Origin: JALZAI01 sp038212215
Lineage (GTDB): Bacteria > Actinomycetota > Actinomycetes > Mycobacteriales > Jatrophihabitantaceae
Direction: 5' to 3'
Length of the DNA stretch: 57,313 bases
NCBI GenBank assembly: GCA_038212215.1
Contig: JBBQUT010000031.1
Span: forward strand, 1-57,313
Part shown: positions 16,964 through 24,943 of the stretch, one piece after another
How the letters are laid out: the number at the start of each line of letters is the position of its first letter
How positions within the stretch are numbered: position 1 is the first letter of the stretch
Program-made: the position numbers and the translations under genes
Notes under the pieces: generated by a model
Databases searched by the model: none
Seen by the model: only the letters and a program-made list of their open reading frames with translations
Told to the model about the DNA's origin: nothing

Positions 16964-17404
16964 CTACCGCCCGCGTTGGAACAGCCGGGACAACACGAAC
17001 TCGGTGGTCGTGTTCGTGACGTCGGACAGGCTCCGGATGCGCTGCAACGTCTGTTCCAGATGCTGGACGTCGCGAGCGATGAGGTGGACGAGCGCGTCGG
17101 CCCGGCCGGACACCGTGCAAGCGCTGAGCACCTCCGCAATCGCGAACAGGTTCGTGCGCAGCGTGTCCGGGCTGACCTTGCCGCTGCAGTAGATCTGCAC
17201 GTAGGCCTCGGTATTCCACCCGAGCGCACGCGGGTCGACGATCGCGGCGAAGCCGCTGATCGCCCCACTCTCGACGAGCCGGTCCACGCGCCGCTTTACC
17301 GCCGATGCCGACAGCGCGACCTGGGCGCCGAGTTGCGCGAAGCTCGCCCGCGCGTCGTTCTGGAGGCATTCGACGAGCGACCGATCGATCGGATCAAGGG
17401 TCAT
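16964..17404 (-). CDS. Lrp/AsnC family transcriptional regulator
   Basis: 146 residues. The N-terminal winged helix-turn-helix is clear (DPIDRSLVECLQNDARASFA, then LSASAVKRRVDRLVESGAI), followed by the RAM ligand-binding domain typical of the family. The ATG at 17404 was chosen over one at 17440 because the HTH starts directly after it and a promoter with its -10 seven bases upstream fits exactly (leaderless). It is divergent from a dimethylargininase-like gene, as Rv2324 is near Rv2323c in M. tuberculosis, so it probably senses an amino acid and controls that neighbour. Confidence 0.9.
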   Translation of the reverse strand: MTLDPIDRSLVECLQNDARASFAQLGAQVALSASAVKRRVDRLVESGAISGFAAIVDPRALGWNTEAYVQIYCSGKVSPDTLRTNLFAIAEVLSACTVSGRADALVHLIARDVQHLEQTLQRIRSLSDVTNTTTEFVLSRLFQRGR

Positions 17405-17411
17405 TCGCAAG

Positions 17412-17440
17412 AAACTAGCGTGAAGTGCAAAAACGCGCAA
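17412..17440 (-). promoter_or_regulatory. Leaderless promoter of the Lrp regulator
   Basis: On the minus strand TTGCGC (17440-17435), a 17-bp spacer and TAGTTT (17417-17412) are followed after 7 bases by the ATG at 17404. Transcription would begin at or next to the start codon. No ribosome-binding site is present. Confidence 0.6.
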
Positions 17441-17472
17441 CGAATACTAGCCAGGTACGCGCGTTATCGCGC

Positions 17473-17501
17473 TTGTTTGCGTCTCGGCACCTTTGTACGG
17501 T
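17473..17501 (+). promoter_or_regulatory. Leaderless promoter of the dimethylargininase-like gene
   Basis: TTGTTT (17473-17478), a 17-bp spacer and TACGGT (17496-17501) lie 7 bases before the GTG at 17509. This is a mirror arrangement of the Lrp promoter on the other strand and again lacks a ribosome-binding site. Confidence 0.6.
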
Positions 17502-17508
17502 CATTCGG

Positions 17509-18375
17509 GTGACCGCCGTAGCCACCTTGACCGCCCCGCCCGCGCCCACCCTCCGGCGCGCTCGGCCGCGCCACTACGTCATGTGCCCGCCTACGCACTT
17601 CGCCGTCCGGTATGCGATCAACCAGTGGATGGACCCGACACGGGGAGCCGACGCCGCCGTCGCCGTCGCGCAGTGGCAGACCTTGCACGACACCTATCGC
17701 CAACTCGGGCACCGCGTCGACCTGATCGATCCGGACCCGGACCTCGCGGACATGGTGTTCGCGGCGAACGGAGGTCTTGTCGTCACCGGCCGGATGTTCG
17801 GCGCGTCCTTCGCCCACCGGCAACGCCGGCGTGAGGCCGAGTTGCATCGCCGACGTTTCGCTGCGGCGCGCGATTTCACCGCGACGCCGGGAGCAGACAT
17901 CGGCATTCCCACCCACGTGAACGAAGGTGAAGGCGACTTCCTCGTGGTCGGTGAGCTGATCCTGGCGGCTAGCGGATTCCGGACCGATCCGGCAGCGCAC
18001 GGCGAGGTTGCGGACTTCTTCGGGCGCCTGGTCGTTTCGCTGCGCCTGCACGACCCGCGCTTCTATCACCTGGACACCGCCGTTGCCGTGCTCGACGACC
18101 ACACCATCGCCTACTACCCCGACGCCTTCACCGCCGATAGTCGACGCGTGCTCGAAGAACTCTTTCCGGACGCGATCATCGCCTGCGCCGACGACGCACT
18201 CGTGCTCGGTCTGAATGCGGTGTCCGACGGGCGAAACGTCCTCGTGCCGACGGGGACGACGCACCTGGTTCCGGCGCTGCGCGAGCGCGGCTTTCACCCC
18301 ATCGAGATCGACCTGTCCGAACTTCTGAAGGCCGGCGGCAGCGTCAAGTGCGCGACCATGGAGCTGCACCGCTAG
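17509..18375 (+). CDS. Dimethylargininase / arginine deiminase family protein
   Basis: 288 residues of the amidinotransferase fold. Seen are the N-terminal HYVMCPPTHFAVRYAINQWM, the acidic substrate region HVNEGEGDF, the catalytic-type His in FYHLDTAVAVL and the C-terminal nucleophile Cys in GGSVKCATMELH. Such enzymes hydrolyse dimethylarginine or related guanidines to citrulline and an amine; the closest characterised context is M. tuberculosis Rv2323c. The GTG start is preferred because the promoter lies just upstream; an upstream start at 17425 would overlap the Lrp promoter. The divergent Lrp gene is the likely regulator. The exact substrate (dimethylarginine, arginine or ornithine-type) is not determined. 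Confidence 0.85.
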   Translation: MTAVATLTAPPAPTLRRARPRHYVMCPPTHFAVRYAINQWMDPTRGADAAVAVAQWQTLHDTYRQLGHRVDLIDPDPDLADMVFAANGGLVVTGRMFGASFAHRQRRREAELHRRRFAAARDFTATPGADIGIPTHVNEGEGDFLVVGELILAASGFRTDPAAHGEVADFFGRLVVSLRLHDPRFYHLDTAVAVLDDHTIAYYPDAFTADSRRVLEELFPDAIIACADDALVLGLNAVSDGRNVLVPTGTTHLVPALRERGFHPIEIDLSELLKAGGSVKCATMELHR

Positions 18376-18397
18376 ACACCCGCGAGGACGGGCGTCG

Positions 18398-18403
18398 TAA
18401 CGT
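18398..18403 (+). promoter_or_regulatory. Possible -10 element, leaderless dehalogenase transcript
   Basis: TAACGT lies 7 bases before the ATG at 18411, the same spacing as in the two nearby leaderless promoters. A weak -35-like TAGACA is 19 bp further upstream at 18373-18378. No ribosome-binding site precedes the start. Confidence 0.35.
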
Positions 18404-18410
18404 GGCCGCC

Positions 18411-19334
18411 ATGCGGAGCCTGCGTACGTCCGACGACCGCTTCCAGCAGCTGCCCGACTTCGGCTACGAGCCGCACTACGCCGACATTGCGGCCGGCGAT
18501 GGCGACACGCTGCGGATGGCCTGGGTGCAGGACGGGCCGGAGGACGGCGAGGTCGTGCTCCTGCTGCACGGTGAGCCGTCCTGGTCCTTCCTCTACCGCA
18601 CGATGTTGCCCGTACTGGCCGGGCACGGATTGCGGGCCATCGCTCCCGATCTCGTCGGCTTCGGCCGCTCCGACAAGCCCGCGGACACGGCCGAGCACAG
18701 CTACGCCCGCCACGTCGAGTGGGTGCGCGCACTGGTATTCGACGTGCTGGAGCTACGCCACGTCACCCTGGTCGGCCAGGATTGGGGCGGCCTGATCGGG
18801 TTGCGGCTCGCAGCCGAGCATCCCTCGCGCTTCAGCAGGATCGTTGCGGCGAACACCGGCCTGCCGACCGGCGATCAGGACATGCCGCCGGTCTGGCATC
18901 GCTTCCGCGAGGCCGTGCAGAACGCCGCGACCCTCGACATCGCGCGTTTCGTCCAGTCCGGCTGCCGGACGGAGCTGAGTGCGCAGGTGCGGGCGGGCTA
19001 CGACGCGCCGTTCCCGGACGAGTCCTATCAGGCCGGCCCCAAGGCCATGCCCGGGCTGGTGCCTTACCGTGCGGACAATCCGGCCAGTGCCGCGAACCGC
19101 GCCGCGTGGGCAGTACTCACCACGTCCGACACGCCGTTGCTGGTGGCGTTCTCCGACGGGGATCCGATCACGGCCGCGATGGGCCCGATCCTGCAGCGCA
19201 CGATCCCGGGCGCACGCGGGCGACGGCACCCGGTGATCACCGGTGCCGGGCACTTCCTCCAAGAGGACGCAGGGCCCGAACTCGCCGAGCACATCGCTGC
19301 ATTCGTCGCGTCCACCCCGGCAGGGCGTGCGTGA
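18411..19334 (+). CDS. Haloalkane dehalogenase-type alpha/beta hydrolase
   Basis: 307 residues. The alpha/beta-hydrolase features are HGEPSWSFLYR (oxyanion hole region plus halide-binding Trp), the nucleophile Asp in VGQDWGGLIG and the catalytic His in GAGHFLQED. Together with PDLVGFGRSDKP these match the haloalkane dehalogenase subfamily (DhmA/Rv2296-like), which hydrolyses halogenated alkanes to alcohols, though epoxide hydrolases look similar. The ATG at 18411 was chosen over 18348, which would overlap the upstream gene. A promoter-like TAACGT precedes it by seven bases. Confidence 0.85.
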   Translation: MRSLRTSDDRFQQLPDFGYEPHYADIAAGDGDTLRMAWVQDGPEDGEVVLLLHGEPSWSFLYRTMLPVLAGHGLRAIAPDLVGFGRSDKPADTAEHSYARHVEWVRALVFDVLELRHVTLVGQDWGGLIGLRLAAEHPSRFSRIVAANTGLPTGDQDMPPVWHRFREAVQNAATLDIARFVQSGCRTELSAQVRAGYDAPFPDESYQAGPKAMPGLVPYRADNPASAANRAAWAVLTTSDTPLLVAFSDGDPITAAMGPILQRTIPGARGRRHPVITGAGHFLQEDAGPELAEHIAAFVASTPAGRA

Positions 19335-19343
19335 ACCGTCCGC

Positions 19344-19832
19344 TCAGCCGACCTCGTCGAGTTTGCCGGTCGCGACATCGAACACGAAACCGCGGATCGC
19401 GTCCTTCTTGGGCACGAAGGGGCTGGCATGAATGCGTGCGATGGACTGCCGCACATCCTGCGCCGGATCGGTGAACGACTCGGGGGCCCATGGCGGCTTG
19501 ATGCCGACCTCTTCCTGGATCGAGGCCTTGAATGCGTCGTCGGTGAAGGTCAGCATGCCGCAGTCGGTGTGGTGGATGAGGATGATTTCCTGCGTACCGA
19601 GCAGTCGCTGGCTGATAGCCAGCGAACGGATCTCGTCCTCGGTGACCACGCCGCCTGCATTGCGGATCACATGCGCCTCGCCCTCCTTCAGACCCAGCGC
19701 ACCGTAAACGTTCAGGCGGGCGTCCATGCACGCGACGACGGCTACGTGCCGGGAGGGCGGCATCGGCAGCGGACCCTCGAACGTCTGGACGTACTCGGCG
19801 TTGTTGGCAATCAGTTCGTCGGTCACGCTCAT
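19344..19832 (-). CDS. Beta-class carbonic anhydrase
   Basis: 162 residues. Interconverts CO2 and bicarbonate. Zinc ligands are visible as Cys in VVACMDARL (with the Asp-Arg dyad), and His and Cys in IHHTDCGML. IRNAGGVVTEDEIRSL is the conserved active-site strand. Length and sequence match the small actinobacterial enzymes such as Rv1284. AGGAG lies seven bases before the ATG. It is convergent with the dehalogenase gene (9-bp gap). Bicarbonate supply to the acyl-CoA carboxylases encoded elsewhere is a plausible role but only inferred. Confidence 0.93.
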   Translation of the reverse strand: MSVTDELIANNAEYVQTFEGPLPMPPSRHVAVVACMDARLNVYGALGLKEGEAHVIRNAGGVVTEDEIRSLAISQRLLGTQEIILIHHTDCGMLTFTDDAFKASIQEEVGIKPPWAPESFTDPAQDVRQSIARIHASPFVPKKDAIRGFVFDVATGKLDEVG

Positions 19833-19899
19833 TGATTGCTCCTATCGAAAAGATCGACTTTCGCCGATGAGCGAGGAGCCTACGGGGTGAGCCCCGTGC

Positions 19900-21036
19900 T
19901 CAGCGGACCGGGTGCATCCAACGATGCGGATCGGGGAGCCGGCCGGTCTGGATGCCGACGAGTTGCTCGCGCAGCTGGATCGCGACGGGCCCGGGCGTCC
20001 CGTCGCCGACAGTCCACCCACCCTCGACGCTCTTGACCGACCCGACCGGGGTCACCACGGCGGCCGTCCCGCACGCGAACACCTCGGTGATCGCGCCGGA
20101 CTCGTTGCCGGCGCGCCACTCGTCGGTGGAGAGCTTGCCCTCCTCAGCTGTGTAGCCGAGGTCACGGGCAAGGCTCAGCAGCGAGTCGCGGGTGATGCCG
20201 GGCAGTAGCGTCCCGGTCAGTGCGGGGGTCACGATCCGGGCGCTCGGGCCGGACCCGTACACGAAATACAGGTTGTTCGTCCCCATCTCCTCGACCCAGC
20301 GGTGCTCGGTGGAGTCCAACCAGACGACCTGATCGCAACCCTGCGCGGCGGCTTGTGCCTGCGCCAGGATCGATGCCGCGTAATTGCCACCGCACTTCGC
20401 CTCACCGGTGCCGCCCGGTGCCGCCCTGCTGTACTCGGTCGAGAGCCACACCGACACCGGCTGCACGCCGCCGCGAAAGTATGCGCCGGCGGGGGAGGCG
20501 AGCAGCAGGTAGGTGTAGGCGTTCGACGGTCGCACGCCCAGACCGACCTCGGTGGCGAACATGAACGGGCGCAGGTACAAGGCGGAGTCGGCGGCGCCGG
20601 GCACCCACGCTTCGTCGATCGTCACGAGTTGACGTAGCGACTCGACGAACACCGACTCGGGCAGCGGGGCCATCCCCATCCGAAGCGCCGACCGGGTGAA
20701 GCGGGCGGCGTTGGCATCCGGCCGGAAGAGGGCGACCGAGCCGTCCGGTTGCCGGTATGCCTTCAGACCTTCGAAGATTTCCTGGCCGTAGTGCAGCACC
20801 ATGGTCGCCGGGTCGAGGGTGATCGGGCCGTAGGGGAGCACCCGGCCTTCGCTCCAGCCGCCGTCCAGGGTCCAGTCCAAGCGAACCATGTGGTCGGTGA
20901 AGAACTTGCCGAAGCCAGGAGCGCCGAGGATCGCGGCCCGCTCGGCGGTGCTGCGCGGGCTCGGATTTCGTTCCACCGTGAAATCCGCAGTGAAACGAGT
21001 CAACGCGGTTTCGGTACTCACCCCGGTACTCGTCAT
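19900..21036 (-). CDS. ilvE: Branched-chain amino acid aminotransferase
   Basis: 378 residues. PLP enzyme that transaminates Leu, Ile and Val with 2-oxoglutarate. The PLP lysine is in GTGEAKCGGNYAAS; HYGQEIFEGLKAYR, EEMGTNNLYFVYG and GITRDSLLSLARDLG are diagnostic of class IV BCATs. Length matches IlvE of mycobacteria (about 368). The start has AGGATGAG upstream. It is divergent from the padR-ino1 unit, with about 95 bp to the PadR operator, so the two could share control, but the operator is closer to padR. Confidence 0.96.
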   Translation of the reverse strand: MTSTGVSTETALTRFTADFTVERNPSPRSTAERAAILGAPGFGKFFTDHMVRLDWTLDGGWSEGRVLPYGPITLDPATMVLHYGQEIFEGLKAYRQPDGSVALFRPDANAARFTRSALRMGMAPLPESVFVESLRQLVTIDEAWVPGAADSALYLRPFMFATEVGLGVRPSNAYTYLLLASPAGAYFRGGVQPVSVWLSTEYSRAAPGGTGEAKCGGNYAASILAQAQAAAQGCDQVVWLDSTEHRWVEEMGTNNLYFVYGSGPSARIVTPALTGTLLPGITRDSLLSLARDLGYTAEEGKLSTDEWRAGNESGAITEVFACGTAAVVTPVGSVKSVEGGWTVGDGTPGPVAIQLREQLVGIQTGRLPDPHRWMHPVR

Positions 21037-21130
21037 AGTCGCTCATCCTAATAGTTGCGCGCGATCCCGGCATCGCGTTCACCGGGCGGCCACCTTCCGG
21101 TCACGAGTTGCGCCCCGGCTCGATGTACGT

Positions 21131-21151
21131 GATGTATCGTGCTGATACATC
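21131..21151. promoter_or_regulatory. Palindromic operator, probably bound by PadR
   Basis: GATGTATC, five bases, GATACATC: a perfect 8-bp inverted repeat with the ATGTAT/ATACAT core known for PadR-family operators. It lies 41 bp before the padR start and probably overlaps its promoter. It contains the alternative GTG at 21139, which argues for the later start of padR. Confidence 0.7.
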
Positions 21152-21192
21152 GCGGTGAGACAGGACCTCGCGACGAGACAGGGACGGGTCGA

Positions 21193-21744
21193 GTGCTGGA
21201 AATCGCCGTACTGGGGCTGCTGAACGAGAGCCCTATGCACGGGTACGAGCTGCGCAAACGACTCGCAACGATCCTCGGCGCATTCCGGGCCTTCTCCTAC
21301 GGTTCGCTCTACCCGAGTCTGCGGCGCCTTTCCGAAGCCGGATGGATCTCCGAGGAGGCCCCGATGGCTTCGGCGGCCGGCGCCGTTAGGTCCCGGCGCG
21401 GCAAGCGGGTCTACCGGCTTACCGCGGAAGGCAAGGAACACCTGGCCGAGTTGCTCGCCGGAGTCGGTCCGGACGCGTTCGAGGAAGAAGGCTTCGGTGC
21501 ACGGCTCGCCTTCTTCGCCCAGACGCGGTCGGAGATCCGGATGCAAATCCTGGAAGGCAGGCGCCGCCGGGTCGAGGAAGAACGCGAGGGCATGAAGAGC
21601 TCGTTGAGCCGCACCGGCCAACGGCTGGACCGCTACACACAGGAACTACACAAGCATGGCCTGGAGTCGGTGGACCGTGAGGTCCGCTGGCTCACCGAAT
21701 TGATCGAGCACGAACGCTCGGGCGGCGAGGACGCGCCCCGGTGA
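21193..21744 (+). CDS. PadR family transcriptional regulator
   Basis: 183 residues. VLEIAVLGLLNESPMHGYELRK opens the PadR winged helix, followed by YGSLYPSLRRLSEAGWI and the wing with GKRVYRLTAEGKEHL. The C-terminal half is a long helical dimerisation region with many Glu and Arg. GTG 21193 was chosen because the conserved domain starts exactly there; an upstream GTG at 21139 would place coding sequence inside the operator. The gene ends 32 bp before ino1, as Rv0047c does before ino1 in M. tuberculosis, so it likely regulates itself and inositol synthesis. Confidence 0.9.
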   Translation: MLEIAVLGLLNESPMHGYELRKRLATILGAFRAFSYGSLYPSLRRLSEAGWISEEAPMASAAGAVRSRRGKRVYRLTAEGKEHLAELLAGVGPDAFEEEGFGARLAFFAQTRSEIRMQILEGRRRRVEEEREGMKSSLSRTGQRLDRYTQELHKHGLESVDREVRWLTELIEHERSGGEDAPR

Positions 21745-21776
21745 CCCACTCAGAACAGCTAGAAGGAGGAGCCCAG

Positions 21777-22883
21777 ATGGGTTCAACACATCTCGACAGC
21801 GGCGGACCCATTCGGGTCGCCATCATTGGCGTCGGCAACTGCGCAGCCTCGCTCGTCCAGGGCGTGCACTACTACCGCGACGCCGACCCGAGTGCCAAGG
21901 TCCCCGGCCTGATGCACGTCAACTTCGGGCCCTACCACGTCAGCGATATCAAGTTCGTCGCGGCGTTCGACGTCGACGCGAAGAAGGTCGGCACTGACCT
22001 CTCCCAGGCCATCGGCGCCAGCGAGAACAACACCATCAAGATCTGCGACGTACCTGAGCTCGGTGTCCCGGTGCTGCGTGGGCACACCCTTGACGGTCTC
22101 GGCAAGTACTACCGCGAGACGATCGAGGAGTCGCGTGACGAACCGGTCGACGTCGTCCAGGTTCTCAAGGACACCGCAGCGGACGTGCTGATCTGCTACC
22201 TGCCAGTGGGTTCGGACGCTGCAGCCAAGTTCTACGCACAGTGCGCGATCGACGCCAAGGTCGCCTTCGTCAACGCGCTGCCGGTGTTCATCGCCAGCAC
22301 GCCCGAATGGGCCAAGAAGTTCGAGGACGCCGGCGTCGCGATCGTCGGTGACGACATCAAGAGCCAGGTCGGCGCGACCATCACGCACCGGGTGCTGACC
22401 AAGTTGTTCGAGGACCGTGGCGTGGAGGTGCAGCGCACCTACCAGCTCAACGTCGGCGGCAACATGGACTTCAAGAACATGCTCGAGCGCGACCGGCTGG
22501 AGTCCAAGAAGATCAGCAAGACGCAGTCGGTCACCTCGCAGGTGCCCGATCGCGACATGGGTGCGCGCAACGTGCACATCGGGCCCTCGGACTACGTGGC
22601 CTGGCTCGACGACCGCAAATGGGCTTTCGTCCGCCTCGAGGGCAAGACATTCGGCGACGTGCCGCTGAACCTGGAGTACAAGCTCGAGGTGTGGGATTCG
22701 CCGAACTCGGCCGGCATCATCATCGACGCGGTGCGCGCCGCGAAGATCGCGAAAGATCGCGGCATCGGCGGGCCGATCCTGTCGGCGTCCAGCTACTTCA
22801 TGAAGTCGCCGCCGGTGCAGTACTTCGATGACGATGCGCGCAACGCCGTGCAGGACTTCATCGACGGCACCGTCGAGCGCTGA
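21777..22883 (+). CDS. ino1: Inositol-3-phosphate synthase
   Basis: 368 residues. Converts glucose 6-phosphate to 1L-myo-inositol 1-phosphate with NAD, feeding phosphatidylinositol and mycothiol in actinobacteria. Seen are the Rossmann start VAIIGVGNCAASLVQG, the loop VGDDIKSQVGATITHR and YQLNVGGNMDFKNMLE, plus the Lys-rich KKISKTQSVTSQ. The ATG at 21777 has AAGGAGG eight bases upstream; an earlier in-frame GTG at 21741 lies inside padR. It is co-directional with padR and probably controlled by the operator at 21131. Confidence 0.97.
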   Translation: MGSTHLDSGGPIRVAIIGVGNCAASLVQGVHYYRDADPSAKVPGLMHVNFGPYHVSDIKFVAAFDVDAKKVGTDLSQAIGASENNTIKICDVPELGVPVLRGHTLDGLGKYYRETIEESRDEPVDVVQVLKDTAADVLICYLPVGSDAAAKFYAQCAIDAKVAFVNALPVFIASTPEWAKKFEDAGVAIVGDDIKSQVGATITHRVLTKLFEDRGVEVQRTYQLNVGGNMDFKNMLERDRLESKKISKTQSVTSQVPDRDMGARNVHIGPSDYVAWLDDRKWAFVRLEGKTFGDVPLNLEYKLEVWDSPNSAGIIIDAVRAAKIAKDRGIGGPILSASSYFMKSPPVQYFDDDARNAVQDFIDGTVER

Positions 22884-22898
22884 TCGCGGTCGGCTGGC

Positions 22899-23498
22899 TC
22901 AGTTCAACAGCGGATCCCGCGGATAGGTCGATAGCAAGCTCAGCGGCGGCGGCTGCCGGCGCAGCACTCGCGACCACAGCGGGGTCGGCTCGACGCTGAA
23001 GAGGTCGTCGGGGGTGCCTGGTAGTACCCACCAGGCACCTTCGTCGATCTCGTGTGCAAGCTGGCGCTCGGCCCAGCCGGCGTGGCCAGCGAACACCCGC
23101 AGTCGGGTGGTCACACCGGTAACCGTGGGGACGTCGCAGTCGAGGTCGACAGCGGCGACGCTGTCTACGATGTGGCGCACACCCGTCCGGTCGGCGGCGA
23201 GCCGATGAGCGAGTTCGCCTAAACACAGCGCACCGTCAGGCTGTACCGGACCGCCACCGAACACGACAGCTGGGCCGCTCATCGCGTCCTGCCAGTCCGG
23301 CAGGACGTGCCCGACCGGCGTATGGCTGGGCCTGTTGAGCACGACGCCGACGGTGCCGCCGCCGTCGTGTTCGAGCAGGTACACCACCGTGCGCGAGAAG
23401 TGCGGGTCGCCGAGCAGCGGGGTGGCGACGAGCAGCCGCCCGCCGGCGGGCTCGAGCCTGTTCAGGTCGGCCCAGCTACTCGGTGACACGACGTTCAT
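22899..23498 (-). CDS. UPF0301/AlgH (YqgE) family protein
   Basis: 199 residues. GRLLVATPLLGDPHFSRTVV, then GGTVGVVLNRPS, then VVFGGGPVQPDGALCL and RVFAGHAGWAERQLAHEI are diagnostic of the UPF0301 family (AlgH/YqgE). The molecular function is not established in actinobacteria. The ATG at 23498 begins close to the conserved part; 23573 would overlap the divergent transporter gene. No clear ribosome-binding site is seen, so the start is uncertain. It is convergent with ino1 with a 15-bp gap. Confidence 0.88.
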   Translation of the reverse strand: MNVVSPSSWADLNRLEPAGGRLLVATPLLGDPHFSRTVVYLLEHDGGGTVGVVLNRPSHTPVGHVLPDWQDAMSGPAVVFGGGPVQPDGALCLGELAHRLAADRTGVRHIVDSVAAVDLDCDVPTVTGVTTRLRVFAGHAGWAERQLAHEIDEGAWWVLPGTPDDLFSVEPTPLWSRVLRRQPPPLSLLSTYPRDPLLN

Positions 23499-23566
23499 CT
23501 TGGCCGCAGGTGCCCGGTCTAGGCCAGCGCCATCTACCGTCAGAACGTGAGCTTGCGAGGGGAACG

Positions 23567-24943
23567 ATGTCATCGCGTCTCGGCATGCACGCCCGAAACG
23601 AAGCAAACAAGGCGATGAGCGGTGCCCGCGGCCCCCGGCCGCGGCTCCACGGGCACGTGGCGAGCGCGCTGGCCGTGCCGGGCTTTCGGCGCCTGTTCGC
23701 GGTGCGCTTGTCCGGCCAATTCGCCGACGGGGTCTTTCAGGCAAGCCTCGCCGGGGCGGTGCTGTTCAACCCGGAGCGGGCAGCGGCGGCCGCGGATGTC
23801 GCCGCTGCATTCGCGGTGCTGTTGCTGCCCTACTCGCTGGTGAGCCCGTTCGCCGGAGTGCTCCTGGACCGCTGGTGGCGCCAGCGGGTGCTGGTCGCGG
23901 CCAACCTGCTGCGGGTGCTCGGCGTGATCGCAGTGGCAACGGAGATCGCCGCCGGGTTGCACGGGCAGCCGTTCTACGCCAGCGCGCTCGTCGTCCTCTC
24001 GATCAGCCGATTCTTCAACGCGGCGTTGTCCGCCGGGCTGCCGCATGTCGTCCGCGCGGCGGAGTTGGTCACCGCCAATGCGCTCTCCACGACCCTCGGC
24101 GCGGTGGCGACCACCGTCGGCGGCGCGGCGGCGATCGGAACCCGCATGCTCGGATCCGGCGGGGATGGTGCCTACGCCGCTACTGCCCTGGCGGCGGTGC
24201 TGCCCTATCTGCTCTCCGCCGCCATCGCGCGTGGGTTCGAGCGCACGGCGCTCGGCCCGGACGAGGTCGAACGCAGCAAACGGGAGACGATCGCCGAGGT
24301 CGGTCGTGGGCTGATGGCGGGCGCGCGGCACCTGCACTCGCGGCGCCCGGCGTTCCTCGCCCTCAGCATGATCAGCGTCCACCGCCTCTGTTACGGACTG
24401 TGGGCGGTGTCCACGGTGCTGCTGTTTCGCAATTACTACGTGGCTGAGGGGGTGTTTCGCGCGGGGCTGACCGGCTTGGCGCAATTCATCACGGCCACCG
24501 CGGTGGGCGGCGCACTCGCTGCGCTCGTCACGCCGGGGATGAGCCGCCGCGTCGGTCTACCCACCTGGTGCGGGGTGCTGCTCTGCGCTGCCGGAGCGGT
24601 GGAATTCGGCTTCGCGCTGCCGTTCCGACTGCCGGTGCACCTTGTCGGCGGACTGCTGCTCGCGTTCTGCGCGCAGGGCATCAAGATCGGCGTCGACACC
24701 CAGATCCAGCAGCAGATATCCGACGAGTTCCGGGGACGAGTCTTCGCAATCTACGACACCCTGTTCAACCTCGCTCTCGTCATCGCCGCAGTGCTGAGTG
24801 CGCTGACGCTGCCTGACAACGGGCGCTCCCCCACCGCGGTGGTAGCGATCGCGGCGGCCTACCTTGTGACGGGCGCGGTGTACCTGCACGCAGGCACCCG
24901 GGCCGCTGCGGTCAGCCCTGTTCTTGCGCAGCCCAGCGGATGA
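23567..24943 (+). CDS. MFS transporter
   Basis: 458 residues with about twelve hydrophobic segments. An N-terminal basic cytoplasmic part precedes FRRLFAVRLSGQFADGVFQAS; the signature loop between helices 2 and 3 reads GVLLDRWWRQRVLV. The second half contains DTQIQQQISDEFRGRVFAIYDTLFN, a motif common in putative drug or metabolite exporters of the major facilitator superfamily. The start has GAGGGGAAC directly upstream. Its last 32 bp overlap the convergent CCA-adding enzyme gene. Substrate unknown. Confidence 0.88.
   Translation: MSSRLGMHARNEANKAMSGARGPRPRLHGHVASALAVPGFRRLFAVRLSGQFADGVFQASLAGAVLFNPERAAAAADVAAAFAVLLLPYSLVSPFAGVLLDRWWRQRVLVAANLLRVLGVIAVATEIAAGLHGQPFYASALVVLSISRFFNAALSAGLPHVVRAAELVTANALSTTLGAVATTVGGAAAIGTRMLGSGGDGAYAATALAAVLPYLLSAAIARGFERTALGPDEVERSKRETIAEVGRGLMAGARHLHSRRPAFLALSMISVHRLCYGLWAVSTVLLFRNYYVAEGVFRAGLTGLAQFITATAVGGALAALVTPGMSRRVGLPTWCGVLLCAAGAVEFGFALPFRLPVHLVGGLLLAFCAQGIKIGVDTQIQQQISDEFRGRVFAIYDTLFNLALVIAAVLSALTLPDNGRSPTAVVAIAAAYLVTGAVYLHAGTRAAAVSPVLAQPSG

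Noticed and set aside
16119..17369. 416-residue frame opposite the CHAT domain
   Set aside because: Antisense shadow covering two unrelated genes (CHAT and lrp); no motif.
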